A stretch of DNA of 39,456 bases from Nemertoderma westbladi (GCA_032718475.1 JAUCBJ010000623.1:1-39456); one strand, 5' to 3'; shown: positions 27,091 through 36,987, counted from the first letter of the stretch. The notes: a model not told the origin generated them from the letters alone. Translations and numbers: made by a program.

Positions 27091-27693
27091 ACGTAGTCGG
27101 CGAGCCTTTGCATACGGTTCATATAGGGCAAATGGGGCATGTCCGTCTGTCTGTCCGTCTGTCTGTCTGTCCGTCCGTCCGTCTGTCTGGTAAATGTTTG
27201 AACGCGAATTTCTCGGCATCGCTCGTTCGGAATTGAACCAAACTTAGTAGGTAAGTAGTAGAGAGAAAGTTTAGAAAGTTTGTAAAGTTTGGTGAAAAAT
27301 CATGCAGTCTGACGTCAGCTACGACAGATTATGTGGTTTTTAGAAAATGTTAAATTTCTCGGGAAGGCCTCATTTTCCTGAGCTGAAATTTTGATGGCCT
27401 GTAGAGAATCACGAAGTCTATCTTTTACGAAATTGAAAAGTTAAGACATTTAATTGGGGATCCGCTAGAGACTCAGAAGTAATGACATAGGCCTACCGGT
27501 ACGGTACTGCTGTACAGTGGTGCACTGGTAAGTACGAAATTGCAGAATAACAATTTGACACCACCTAGCGGATTAACATATGATTGTATATCGAATGAAT
27601 ACATTTATAGCATGGGATATGGGGTCCAAACTAGACATGCCCCATTTGCTCTATATGAACCGTATGCCAAGGCTTGCCGACTACGTGCTGCGC
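27091..27693. mobile_element. Foldback/MITE of about 600 bp with TGTC microsatellite
   Basis: CACGTAGTCGGCGAGCCTTT at the left and its complement at the right begin inverted repeats of about 54 bp with roughly four differences, ending GGGGCATGTC. Inside the left arm is a (TGTC/CGTC)n run (27138-27190) and then sequence containing TTTCTCGGCATCGCTCGTTC. No target duplication could be fixed and no protein is encoded. Confidence 0.75.
27138..27190. repeat. (TGTC)n/(CGTC)n microsatellite
   Basis: About 13 tetranucleotide units of TGTC or CGTC directly inside the left arm of the foldback element. Confidence 0.9.
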
Positions 27694-27988
27694 CAAGTCC
27701 CCACGAACGTGTAATACACGTTCATTATTACAATACAGCAGTATAACAGCAATCTTGGCCTAAATAACAGCATAAAGAAACATTCTGACAGTTATTCCTC
27801 CTATTTGGTTTATTTATTGATATACTGTAAGATTATCCTGATTAACTTACGACACATTATATAAATTGAACAGCGAAATAAAATTATTACAATTCTCGAA
27901 ATTAACCGAAATCTTAAAAAGCATTTAATTTTAAACCAACAAATACAACAACTTTACTCTGTGTAATCCAATCAATCATTAACTAAAC
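27694..27988 (+). other. Upstream region of the fibrinogen-domain gene
   Basis: AT-rich, no ORF. No strong TATA box; TATATAAAT at 27859-27867 is possible. The start ATG at 27989 follows AACTAAAC, a good context with A at -3. Confidence 0.4.
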
Positions 27989-28528
27989 ATGGCTCATGAT
28001 GGAATCTATAGCGACACAGAAATAAACATGGAGGAAATACCCTCAAGAACACCGGAAGGTGTCTATGACGTCATATCGGATAACGCGATTCCACAACATA
28101 CGTCTCAGAATGTTATAGGACGCAATGAAGCCGTTACTGAGAGACCGGTTGTATCAGTTAGAAGATGGTGGGTCGGGGTTGTTGGTGGGATCTTGGTAGT
28201 GTTTGTAGTGGCAGCGGCACTAGCAACATTGTTTGTTATGATGTCTAACAAGAACAATAAAGAAATAAAAGACCAGGTTGCAATTCAAATTAATCATGTC
28301 ATGGAAAGTATTGGTGATCTAACGGAAAGAAATAGTAAGTTAGATGAAAGTATTGGGGATTTAAAGCAAAATAATAACGAGTTAGGGGAAATGTTGTTGC
28401 AGCTTCGACCAGTTTTAGTTTGTTTAAAAACCGAAGTAGATTCTATCGCCTTCGTCAGCCATACTAATGGACTAAAAAATGGTGTCATTAGATGCGACAA
28501 CTCAGTCCCTAATCAGGTCCCTGGTTAG
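27989..28528 (+). CDS. Type II membrane protein with coiled coil, N-terminal part of a fibrinogen-domain receptor
   Basis: The layout is a cytoplasmic N-terminus of about 58 residues with YSDTE and YDVIS motifs, then RRW, a hydrophobic membrane segment (about 61-85) and a polar heptad-like coiled coil (about 91-135). The end (VIRCDN) looks like the start of a fibrinogen-related domain. There is no signal peptide; the positive residues before the membrane segment predict N-in topology. The frame stops at 28526, but the fibrinogen domain continues in the next frame from 28513. The layout resembles FIBCD1-type pattern receptors that bind acetylated surfaces. The frame break suggests a pseudogene, a short intron or a sequencing error. 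Confidence 0.65.
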   Translation: MAHDGIYSDTEINMEEIPSRTPEGVYDVISDNAIPQHTSQNVIGRNEAVTERPVVSVRRWWVGVVGGILVVFVVAAALATLFVMMSNKNNKEIKDQVAIQINHVMESIGDLTERNSKLDESIGDLKQNNNELGEMLLQLRPVLVCLKTEVDSIAFVSHTNGLKNGVIRCDNSVPNQVPG

Positions 28529-29046
28529 ACATACAGAGGAGGGTAGATGGATCAGTAAACTTTTATCGAGATTGGGCCAGTTATACGACGGGCTTTGGTA
28601 ATGTGGAGAGCGAGTTTTTTCTAGGTTTGGAAAATATCCACAACCTTACCAAAGCCGGAGTCAAACTGAGGATCGATCTTTGGTACCATGGAGAACACCA
28701 GTACGCCGAGTATAATCATTTCAGTATCGGTGATTCTAATAGTAATTACACACTACAGATACCCGGATACAGCGGTACAGCTGGAGATTCGATACTTGTT
28801 GGGAGTCCCGGTGGGGGTTACTACCTAAATGGACAACCATTCACAACTAACGATCGCGCTAACAATGCTTATGCCAGAAACTGCGCCGTCGATCGCAATG
28901 GGGCTTGGTGTTATCGGGCGTGCAGCTACTCCAATCTAAACGGCGTCTACGGGAGGGAGGAGGGTAGGGAGGGACCTTATTGGTACACATTTTCCAACAG
29001 CTTCTTCATACCGATGGATAAAATCGAAATGAAGATCAGAGTTTAG
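28513..29046 (+). CDS. Fibrinogen-related domain (C-terminal part of the same gene)
   Basis: The frame is open from 28513; the GTG at 28603 is internal. Hallmarks are IQRRVDGSVNFYRDW, FFLGLENIHNLT, LRIDLWYHGE, a calcium-site-like FTTNDRANN, NCAVDRNGAWCYRACSYSNLNG, and the terminal EMKIRV. Two C-terminal cysteines of the usual disulfide are present. At about 177 residues it is slightly shorter than typical domains of 210-220. It directly adjoins the membrane/coiled-coil frame, with an apparent shift around 28505-28525 and no room for a normal intron. The likely extracellular role is ligand recognition in innate immunity. The exon is uninterrupted, so a retrocopy is possible. Confidence 0.75.
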   Translation, partial: SGPWLDIQRRVDGSVNFYRDWASYTTGFGNVESEFFLGLENIHNLTKAGVKLRIDLWYHGEHQYAEYNHFSIGDSNSNYTLQIPGYSGTAGDSILVGSPGGGYYLNGQPFTTNDRANNAYARNCAVDRNGAWCYRACSYSNLNGVYGREEGREGPYWYTFSNSFFIPMDKIEMKIRV

Positions 29047-29179
29047 CGAATCTATTATTGTTAACTATTTAACTAACTATTGTATATAATTCTGTTTGTT
29101 TACAATTTGATTGTAAGTTATATTATCTGTCCTTATAATTTCTAAACTTCTGATAGACGAAATGTGTAGATAACAAGTT

Positions 29180-29870
29180 TGGTACCATCACGGCCATTAA
29201 GCCATCCCCTCTGGAGAGTCTGGGCCTACACTTCCTGGACCAGGAATCCAGGCTCTCCCTGGACTACTGGCTTTGTGTTCGCATGGTCTCGGAACCAACT
29301 CCCTGCGGTCCCTTTCCAATCTGCTCCTCTGCCTCTGACCCATTTGGAGACCATCATGTTGGCTGTGGCGGCGAAGGAGACATGATATCACGCCATGACT
29401 CACTCTGGAATGCTATCTTCCAAGCAGCTCAATCAGCAGCTCTCAGCCTGATGTCAGTCCCCAGCCTGATCCCTGGGTCCTGCAGTCGCCCAGCCGACGT
29501 GTTCCCTTCTAACTGGAAAAGGGGCCAGCCCATGGCACTAGATGTCACAGTTATCTCCCCCCTCCAGTCACGAACCCTCTCCCAAGCCACCAGTACCCCT
29601 GGACATGCCCTCACCATCGCCCGTGAATGCAAACTCACCGCCCACCTTGAGGAGTGCCGCAATTCGGGTGAGATTTACCCCTCTTGTGTTGGAGGCCCTG
29701 GATGGATGGGATTCGGACTCCTGTGCAGTCCTCTGGGAAATCGCGCCTCTCCAGAGCCTCCGTCGAGGCATTCCTGCTCCTGATGCGGCCAGGCACCTAT
29801 TCCAACGCCTGTCCGTTACATTGTGGCGTGGGAATGCCATGATGTGGCTCTGTAGAGGTCCTGTCCCCCC
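29180..29870 (+). pseudogene. Decayed C-terminal part of a non-LTR reverse transcriptase protein
   Basis: Frame 29283-29655 reads CGPFPIC ... DPFGDHHVGCGG ... RHDSLWNAIFQAA ... RPADVFPSNWKRGQP ... LDVTVISPLQ. This is the zinc-binding and C-terminal block seen in LINE-type RT proteins of many aquatic animals. Near 29655 the homology moves to another frame (VRFTPLVLEALDGWD ... RLSVTLW). The 5' RT part is missing. The region is GC-richer than its surroundings. It is a truncated, frameshifted relic. Confidence 0.7.
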
Positions 29871-30637
29871 GCCCCACCCCCTCCGTGGATGGAAACCAGT
29901 GATGCGAATTGCCTGGCCATTCGGGAACTCCCTGGGTTCCATAAAGACTTGTAAGAAGTTTTGTTTTGCACGTTTTTACTCTGTACGCACGAGTTTGTTG
30001 CAAGCTGCATGTTGTTCACAATATGTTTACTGGTCAGTTCTCCAGTTATCTACATTAAAAATGTATTTTGTTTTTGTAGTATAAAAAGTTTGGTTCTATT
30101 TCATCTAAAATTGACTAAGTACTGTAATAAGCGTTCAAACATTTCCAACTAGGACGACACGCTCACCTGGACTTACGTGGCTTGTCACACAATAGCGGTT
30201 ATTATATAAAATTGTGTGAGGAAGGGGCGATCATCTAAATAGAGAAGCCACATGGCGCGCCTTAGCTCTCTGGAGTGTTAAAGATCGGTAGCAAGATCAG
30301 ACCCAATGGGGCCAGATTGGGAGACTGGCCCCAGAGAAGATAGTCCCACCCCACATCTATTGCTAGATTGGATTCCCCAGAAAGGAGCGCACTTTACGGT
30401 TGATGCTATCTTCTCACCGGGAAGATAGCATGGGGGGTTGTATTAGCGGATCCATTCCACTATGCATTTCCAACCATAAAATGGGGGGAGCCAATTTACC
30501 AAGTTGGCCATTAAGATATATCCAATAAGTATACCAAGCAAAGAATGATGCAATAAGCCATCACAAAAGTCGTTGAAACGAATTTCCAAAAGATGGGCGA
30601 ACAAAAAAAAAGATTACAAAAAACGTTTTCCCGAGTT
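29871..30637. other. Non-coding region with several perfect hairpins
   Basis: No gene supported. Hairpins: TCACACAAT/ATTGTGTGA (about 30185-30220), TGGGGCCAG/CTGGCCCCA (30307-30333) and ATGCTATCTTC/GAAGATAGCAT (30403-30431). GAGAAGATAG at 30334-30343 can also pair with CTATCTTCTC at 30406-30415, an alternative to the third hairpin. Confidence 0.55.
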
Positions 30638-30890
30638 TTGTAAAGTCGTTCGAACGAGTTTGCAAAAGTCGGGAAAACAGACTTGATTGGGTGTTTATTG
30701 GTATAGAAACCACTCCAGTCAATTAGATTTGTTTCACCGAGTTTTATAAAGTCGTTCGAACGAGTTTGCAAAAGTCGGGGAAACAAACTTGATTCGATGC
30801 CCGTTGATATAGAAACCACTCAAGCCAATTCGATTTGTTTCCTCGAGTTTTGTAAAGTCGTTCGAACGATTTTGCAAAAGTCGGGAGACC
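30638..30890. repeat. Three tandem copies of a 105-bp unit with a palindromic core
   Basis: Each unit carries TAAAGTCGTTCGAACGAGTT within a 40-base near-palindrome, then AACAAACTTGATT and ATAGAAACCACTC. Copies start near 30642, 30748 and 30844, the third partial. A lone inverted relative is at about 26338-26400. No protein is supported despite minus-strand ORFs created by the repeats. Confidence 0.85.
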
Positions 30891-31439
30891 AAAAAAAAAG
30901 AGTTTACAAAAGAAAAGAAAAAACAAGAAAAAAGATTACAAAACTTACAAATCTTTTCTTTTAATCCCCTTCAAAAAAAATAAATTAAATGTGGCATAAA
31001 TCAGCCACCGTACTGTTCGCTTATCTGTGTACCAATCTTAAAATAGCGACTTCAAGTAAATCTGTAAGTATACAGTAAATGAATGGTCACGACAAGTAGC
31101 CAACAGTATCAGCTGATTTTATTTCATCTTTTTTGCCCTACTGGTAGTACACCATGACCCGTAATATAGTGTAATTTTCTGATGACACGGACCCCCCCCC
31201 CCCCCCCCCTCCCCCAGATTTTTCTACAAATCTTTATCATATTGCTAGAACTTTGAAACATAACTAGTTCAATTCACCATGGTTGACCCCATGAAGCCGG
31301 GATTTTCAATTTTGCTTTAAATTATTTTTATAGGCGTTTTAAAAAGTATATTTTGCGAAATTGTACCCTCCGCATTGTGGCCATTCTTCACATTAGTCGT
31401 AATATCATATCAGTAGTATGGGTATAGCCCTGTTTGGCC
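30891..31439. other. Non-coding, A-rich then C-tract
   Basis: Purine-rich stretch 30890-30960 and a C-run with interruptions at 31192-31215. Nothing else recognised. Confidence 0.5.
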
Positions 31440-32006
31440 CAGTGTCTGCCATAGCCCATCATTGATGTCAATCATCGAATGCCTGCGTGTGTCTGCCATA
31501 GCCCATCATTGATGTCAATCATCTAATGCCTGCGTATTGACGACTATTAGCAACCAATAGGAACGCAGGAATAAATCACAGCTTAACCAATATGAATGTA
31601 GAAATATGATGGCAGCAAGATCCTACATTCCATTCCCAGGCATTGACCTCAACAGATTTAGCGCTTCCTTACTAGAATGCCTGTGTGTGTCTGCCATACC
31701 TTATCATATATGTCAATCATCGAATGCCTGCATATCGACGACTAGTAGTAACCAATAGGAAGACAGGAATAAATCACAATTTAACCAATAGGAATGTAGG
31801 AATATGATGGCAGTAAGATCCTACTTTGACCTCAACAGATTTAGCGCTTCCTTGCAGTGTTTTGGTCTTAACAGATTTAGCGTTTCCTTACAGTTATTAA
31901 CTAATGGGAACACAACATTATGGTGAAGCAAGATCTCTTATTCTATCCCCAATTATTACCCTCAATTGATTTACTGATTCCCAATAGTGGGCTATGGCAG
32001 ACACTG
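31440..32006. mobile_element. MITE-like element of about 567 bp with internal direct repeats
   Basis: CAGTGTCTGCCATAGCCCA at 31440-31458 is repeated as its complement at 31988-32006. A 48-bp block is directly repeated at 31443 and 31491, and a diverged copy of about 230 bp (CAACCAATAGGAA ... ATGATGGCAGCAAGATCC) recurs from about 31690. No target duplication is evident and there is no transposase. Confidence 0.75.
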
Positions 32007-32437
32007 TAATTGATATTTTATTCATTTTTAATTAACTTATCTTTTCTGCTAGGTGAGAAGTACAGAGCCTCGAATATAATATAATATAATTCATCAAGCA
32101 ATATATTAATTCCAACTATACTGACAATTATACAGTTTGTTTTTATTGTTAACATAAATAATTACAATACAGATAATTTACATATTAAAATATGTCACAC
32201 CACACAATAAATCAAGCAGTCCCATGCTTCTTCTTTCCTAGTTTGTTTTCTAGTTTGTCATTCTACAAATAACATCTTCTTAACCTGCAATAAATTCAAC
32301 AAAGTTTAAAGTTTTTACTTTGTGTGTCTTTTTCAGTCTATTTTAAATTAAATTACATTTATGTAACATTATTATATTATAAAACTGATATGGTGAGGGT
32401 TTGAACTTGTTGTTACTTGTTTTATTTACCGTGTTAA
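32007..32437. other. AT-rich region downstream of the GTSF1-like gene
   Basis: No gene on the + strand. On the minus strand this is the 3' flank of the GTSF1-like ORF, with AATAAA read at 32421-32426. Confidence 0.5.
32421..32426 (-). terminator. Polyadenylation signal for the GTSF1-like gene
   Basis: TTTATT on + is AATAAA on the minus strand, starting about 12 bases after the stop codon. Other AT-rich candidates lie further down, so the used site is uncertain. Confidence 0.4.
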
Positions 32438-32722
32438 TCAGTTCCACGCTTCTTCTGGCCATTCCATTCTTTTTTCATCTTTCTTTTCGTCTTCTTTCAT
32501 TACACCTTTTTCATAAATCGATCTACCATTCCTATATTGGCAGTATTTCAGAAGATGGTCTTTTTCCGCCGCTTCAGCAAAGAAATGCCTGCTAATATTT
32601 GGGCATTGAATTGTCTTTTGGTTGGGATTATTTTTTCTACATTTTCTCAAATGTCTGACGAATCTGTCCACATGGATTCTATGGCTAGGTTCATATGGAC
32701 AGATGATGTAGTCATTATCCAT
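32438..32722 (-). CDS. GTSF1-like protein with two CHHC zinc fingers, 94 aa
   Basis: Finger 1 is CPYEPSHRIHVDRFVRHLRKC, fitting C-x5-H-x9-H-x3-C; finger 2 is C40-x5-H46-x9-H56-x4-C61. CPY-x2-SH-RI and the RKCRKN-like end of finger 1 match the GTSF1/Asterix family (U11-48K/TRM13-type CHHC fingers). Family members bind RNA, often tRNA, and act with Piwi proteins in piRNA-guided transposon silencing. The tail is acidic with WPEEAW, like the aromatic Piwi-contacting tails of the family. At 94 residues it is short (vertebrate GTSF1 is about 165), uninterrupted, and could be a complete small paralogue or a retrocopy. The ATG context is AATATAATGG. Confidence 0.8.
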   Translation of the reverse strand: MDNDYIICPYEPSHRIHVDRFVRHLRKCRKNNPNQKTIQCPNISRHFFAEAAEKDHLLKYCQYRNGRSIYEKGVMKEDEKKDEKRMEWPEEAWN

Positions 32723-33037
32723 TATATTATTATTATTATTAAAATTTTAACTAATTAATTAATTAATCAATGTCTTAATGAATATAGAAGTGGCCTATTT
32801 TCGACAAATAAAATTTATAAGATATCAAAATTTAATGTATTTTTATTTTTATAATTATCATAATCACATTATAAAATCACACACCATAATAGAATAATAA
32901 TAATAATTAATTTATCCACCACCACCACCACAATAGAATAGACTAACGGCAGACAACTCGTTAATGGTGGTGGTGGCCCATTGCTCACTTCGCGCAGCAC
33001 GAAGACCCCACGAACGTTGCAGTTATTGTTTGAAGGT
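32723..33037. other. AT-rich microsatellite region
   Basis: (ATT)n at 32725-32740, TTAATTAA repeats near 32755, (CCA)n at 32918-32932 and GGTGGTGGTGG at 32965. It is probably the promoter region of the GTSF1-like gene and the 3' flank of the next minus-strand ORFs; no TATA box is convincing. Confidence 0.5.
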
Positions 33038-33431
33038 TTACCTACAATGTATTTTCTTTACAGGTTCACCCTCTTTAATATCCTCCCCACCAACCCCTTC
33101 GGGGTCGCTGACGTCTTCATATATCGACGTAATTTCTGGTTTTTTCGCCATAAGTTCTAGCTTTAGCTTGATAGCTTTTTCCTTCACTGCTCGTGGCGTT
33201 TTCTGCAGAGGTTCATTCTCTATTCCAACGGCGTCTTCCGGTTTTTTTTTTTCAAAAAGATCGATTCTTTTCTCGATCGCTTGCGGTATGCTCGCTGCTT
33301 TGAGTATCATCGTTCGGCATTTCTATTTTCAAGAGCTCCGAGTCCATCACCTCATCAATTGCGGCCTCAACAATCAACCGTTTTACTGGTAGAAAGTCAC
33401 ACTCCTCCGGGATAGGGTGTTCAATGTACAT
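33038..33431 (-). CDS. Hypothetical charged protein, frame-shifted or spliced
   Basis: Two overlapping minus-strand frames look protein-like. An ATG at 33431 starts a frame reading EECDFLPVKRLIVEAAIDEV and stopping near 33255. The frame 33310-33038 continues as a Lys/Glu-rich chain (RAVKEKAIKLKLELMAKKPE) and ends near a possible splice donor (TAG/GTAAAC, about 33044). I infer a single coding region broken by a shift near 33270-33300, or an exon boundary. No domain recognised. Confidence 0.35.
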
Positions 33432-33446
33432 TTGTAATTTCTTTAA

Positions 33447-33746
33447 TTAGCTCGATGTTGGCCCGATATTGCGGAATAAAAATGACTTTAATTTGGTCCA
33501 AAATATGTCATCATCATCACTGGCAACGCCACTAAATGGAAAAATATTGTAATGGCAGAATATACAGTAAATCTCACTGTCATTACAATTACTGACAGTG
33601 GTTTGTATCTGGTCTGCCTGAAGACGCGTACCGCACTGATAATGAAATACACAATTACAAATTGCACATGATATAGTTAGATCTATATATATAGTTAGAT
33701 AGTTAGATGAACAATTGAGATTTCTTGGTAGGCAAGGATATGATGT
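33447..33746 (-). CDS. Hypothetical zinc-finger (PHD-like) protein, 99 aa
   Basis: Minus-strand ORF; the first ATG is at 33746 within a frame open from 33791. Cysteines and histidine are spaced CAICNC-x2-H-x2-C ... C-x5-YCIFC, resembling the second half of a PHD or similar cross-brace finger. An acidic DDDDIFW segment and a stop before 33447 follow. It lies 15 bp from the next minus-strand ORF and could be one exon or a pseudogene of the same locus. Confidence 0.4.
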   Translation of the reverse strand, partial: TSYPCLPRNLNCSSNYLTIYIDLTISCAICNCVFHYQCGTRLQADQIQTTVSNCNDSEIYCIFCHYNIFPFSGVASDDDDIFWTKLKSFLFRNIGPTSS

Positions 33747-33791
33747 CATGGGGATAGTGGGGGTGGGGGGGATAATAATACAATAAGACAA

Positions 33792-34234
33792 AAAATAAGG
33801 GTGAATATAAAGGCAAACATCGTAAGCAGCTCCTGCGTATTACTACACTTTCTTTTTATTCTAAAGGTTCATTAACCTAACTACAAAAAAGTAAAGAATT
33901 TTACTCATATGACATACTGTATATCTATCTAGATTGTTTATATAAAATATTATCGATTTCATGAAAAGAAAACTCCCATGAAATATATACGGCAATTGCC
34001 AAATTTCTTCCATTTACTGTATTTACTAGATCACATTATTGTTCTTCGAATATAAAAAAAGGAAAAAAAACTTCCATAAATTTTCTAAATAATCTAAACG
34101 TTCAGACTTTGCAATTCAGACCGTTGTATATATTACGGTCCCGAATCACGATAGAGAAATAGGCCTACTGGATTCCTCCGTTACATTTCCCAAAAAAACA
34201 AACCGAGAGTGGTTTATTATGGTTTAAGTTCTCG
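33792..34234. other. Non-coding AT-rich region
   Basis: No gene, RNA or repeat family recognised. Confidence 0.5.
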
Positions 34235-34989
34235 GACTGGAATTCGCTTGAGTAGAGCCACCATAAGTTAGCTCTACAACGTCCGCAAGTGTTGAAACTC
34301 GAATAGGACTTCGTTCAGAAGATACCTTTACAAAGGTAGATCCATTTCTTGTGTAGACAGAGGCGACTTTACCTGTTTACGGTCCTTATTGAGGGCGTTA
34401 GTCTTGCGAAAAATCTCAGCACGCTTAGATGTTCGGTAATATATACTCCAGAAGGAAGGCTCGATCGGTTATTAAAGCAGGTTATACTTTGGCTGTGCCC
34501 GTAGAAACGGACAACTAGAGGGCGAATTTTAGGGCTAATAGTGGGATGGTGTTTGCCTATCCGGTGATATACAGATATACATCGACCTGGGATGCTTCTA
34601 CGTGCATCGCAGACAACAGTTGGTCTAGTTTCTTAGGCTCAACGGTTGCATCAGTTGATTCCGCGACACCGTGTATTAACAAATTTGTACGTCGAGCGTA
34701 CTGCAGTGCTGATTTAACTCGTCGATCTCATCGCGAAGTTCTTTATTTTCCGCATCTACAGCCACTACCTGAGTCTCTAGATGCAGCAGTGATGGAGTGA
34801 TGTCTGTAGTGGGTGTATTAGTGCTGTATCTGTTTTTATTTGCTTGATGTCATCACGAATTTCATTCATCACATCGATAAGGGTTGGTCCGACATCCTTC
34901 CAAGAGCCATGGCGGATTGAAATTGTCTTTACAGCTTTACGGACTGACGGATGTGAGTTTCGATTGATAGAAGTTACAGAGTTAGGCAA
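34235..34989 (-). pseudogene. Decayed LINE ORF1-like protein gene
   Basis: Read on the minus strand in shifting frames: an N-terminal helical part (34989-34777), ENKELRDEIDELNQ coiled coil (about 34750-34710), IHGVAEST (about 34675), PLVVRFYGHSQ (about 34500), SKRAEIFRKTNALNKDRKQ (about 34420-34370) and RNGSTFVKVSSERSP (about 34340-34305). This order of coiled coil, RRM-like and basic C-terminal domain is that of LINE ORF1 proteins. At least three frameshifts and stops show that it is dead. A plus-strand ORF over it is a shadow. Confidence 0.6.
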
Positions 34990-36192
34990 AGAGTAGTGTA
35001 GTGTTTAATATTACCGGTATAGTACCGCACCGGTAGTCTCAGAGTATGTGCTGCTTACAGGAGTAGCCTACTGTACTGTAGTCTAGTCACATTCAGCAGT
35101 TTCATAACACAGTACAGTACCGTATCTCGGATGTGTCAAGGACTGTCAAAATATATAATTCCTTTACAGTAGGCCTACAGCAGTATACAGTATAATTCAT
35201 TAAACATAACAAAATTAATTACCAGTCACGCAGTCAGCCAGTTAAAATTAATTACCGGTATCAGTTTATAGGCCTACTTTACCAATCTTATACATTGACA
35301 AGAATTTTAGGCCTACAAAATTAATTATGAATTAATGTTGAATAATTATTATTAAGATCAAAAAAGCACAAAAAAGTCAAGAAAAGCACAAAAAAAGTAA
35401 AAAAAAGCACAAAAGAAGCACAAAAAAAGAAAAAAAATGCACAGAACACAAGCAACAGAGGAGGGACCCTGTACCGGTACCGCATGCGTACTGACCGGTA
35501 TTGCCTCTACAGCTCTATTGCCAGATTGCTGACTCAGGCTGTCAGGGATGCAGGATGGTTAAAACAAATAAAACCTAATTTTAAAAAAAACAAAATTAGG
35601 TTTTTTCTTTAATTAAATAAAACCTAATAAAACCTAAAAAAAACCTAATAAAACCTAAATTTTCCTACGAAAATTATGAAATTATTCGAGAACCAATGAC
35701 TTAATTGCTGTTTCGGTTTTGAAGGTTGTAAGTGCAGAAGTGTAACACCCACTAAATCGACCATTGCGCAGTTGCGGTTTCATTGCGCCTACTCTCAAGT
35801 CTGTGAAGCAATTGCAAGTATGACTTATTAACTTATATTAATCTCACCAAACTATGGCAAAACTATCGTACACGTACAGACGTACAGTACTGCGTACTGC
35901 TGCGTCTGACAGTAAGCCTAACCTATACATAGTTAACATTAAACATAGATTAAACACATTAACCATTTAGTGGGCCTTTCAGCCTTTGTGCAGCTCATCA
36001 TTGAGAAAATTTGTTACAGTGTTAAGTTTAAGTACGGTACCGGCAGACCGGTACCACTCGAAAGGATGATAAATTGATAAACAATTTAGGAGAATTTTGC
36101 CGGCCTTTGCCCCACCCCACTCCTGCAGCTGCACTCACTAGCCAGCCCAGCTAGTGGACTATTTCGCCTCCGAGCACCTAGCAGTCGGCAGG
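34990..36192. other. Non-coding region with simple A-rich and AAACCTAAT repeats
   Basis: TACCGGTA words, A-rich AAAAAGCACAAAAAAG repeats (35355-35440), a hairpin AAAACCTAATTTT/AAAATTAGGTTTT (35570-35604) and (AAACCTAAT)n to 35665. AAACCTAAT recurs at 36815-36895 with TTGCCATCCCC beyond, so 35548-36905 may be bounded by related inverted ends. No gene supported. Confidence 0.5.
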
Positions 36193-36671
36193 TCGGGGAG
36201 AAGTTCAAATTTCAACTGAGTTGAAATTTAAAACTTTTTTTAAAATTCATCTTTTAAGTTGTAAATTCAACTCTAAAATGGCAGGAGGCCCGCCCAGAAG
36301 GGCCCCAAGACGTCACAGAAGGGTGTTTTTATTGTTTTTATGGGTGTAACTCGAAAAATCAACCCTCATTACTGATGGAATAAAAACTTTCACCGTCGGG
36401 ATTACATTTTTTAAAAACATTTTAAGTGATTACATTTGCAAATTAGCTGAAATACCGGTACTACAGGAATTTATTAGATGTATTAAATTACCCTATAGGC
36501 ATATGTCATAATTATTATACAATGGAATACCAGTAGGCCTAATGGATTCCAATTATATATTTCAGTATTTCCAAAACTACTCCAAAAGTCTGAAAGTTGA
36601 ATTTTAATAAAAAGTTGAATTTTAAAAAATAAAGTTGAAATTTCAACTCAGTTGAAAATAGAACTCCCCGA
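36193..36671. mobile_element. MITE of 479 bp with palindromic ends
   Basis: TCGGGGAG ... CTCCCCGA termini are each followed inward by the palindrome TTTCAACTGAGTTGAAA or its complement. The left palindrome (36207-36229) has perfect 11-bp arms. Further repeats of AAAGTTGAATTTTAA lie before the right end. No target duplication was fixed and there are no ORFs. Confidence 0.7.
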
Positions 36672-36987
36672 CTGGCTAATGTCTAATCGAACCGTCTTAT
36701 CTTATCAGATCTTATCGAACTTATCAGTATAAACAAACAACGAAATGTGAGGATTTTCCCCCATACCCAATAATTAGGCCAACGGATTGCACTCTCGTGG
36801 CAGACTGGAATAAAACCCAATAAAACCTAATAATTTTTACACTAGGTTTTTTATTAAAACCTAATAATAAAACCTAATATTAAAACCTAATTGCCATCCC
36901 CCGATCGATGGCGGCGGAGTCTATTACAGTATTACCTACGGTGGCTGAAAGCGGCCAAACAATATTAATTAAGCGTTTTTTTTTTAA

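Noticed and set aside
26581-27096. 171-codon ORF
   Set aside because: It crosses the tail of an L2-type LINE and the start of the foldback element, and the composition is that of AT-rich non-coding DNA.
29568-29942. Minus-strand ORFs of more than 100 codons over the RT relic
   Set aside because: Shadow frames opposite a GC-rich former coding region; they have no recognisable motifs, while the + strand has them.
35548-36905. A single large element bounded by AAACCTAAT repeats
   Set aside because: The two repeat zones and the GGGATGCA / TGCCATCCCC edges hint at inverted ends, but the match is short and low-complexity and no target duplication is visible.
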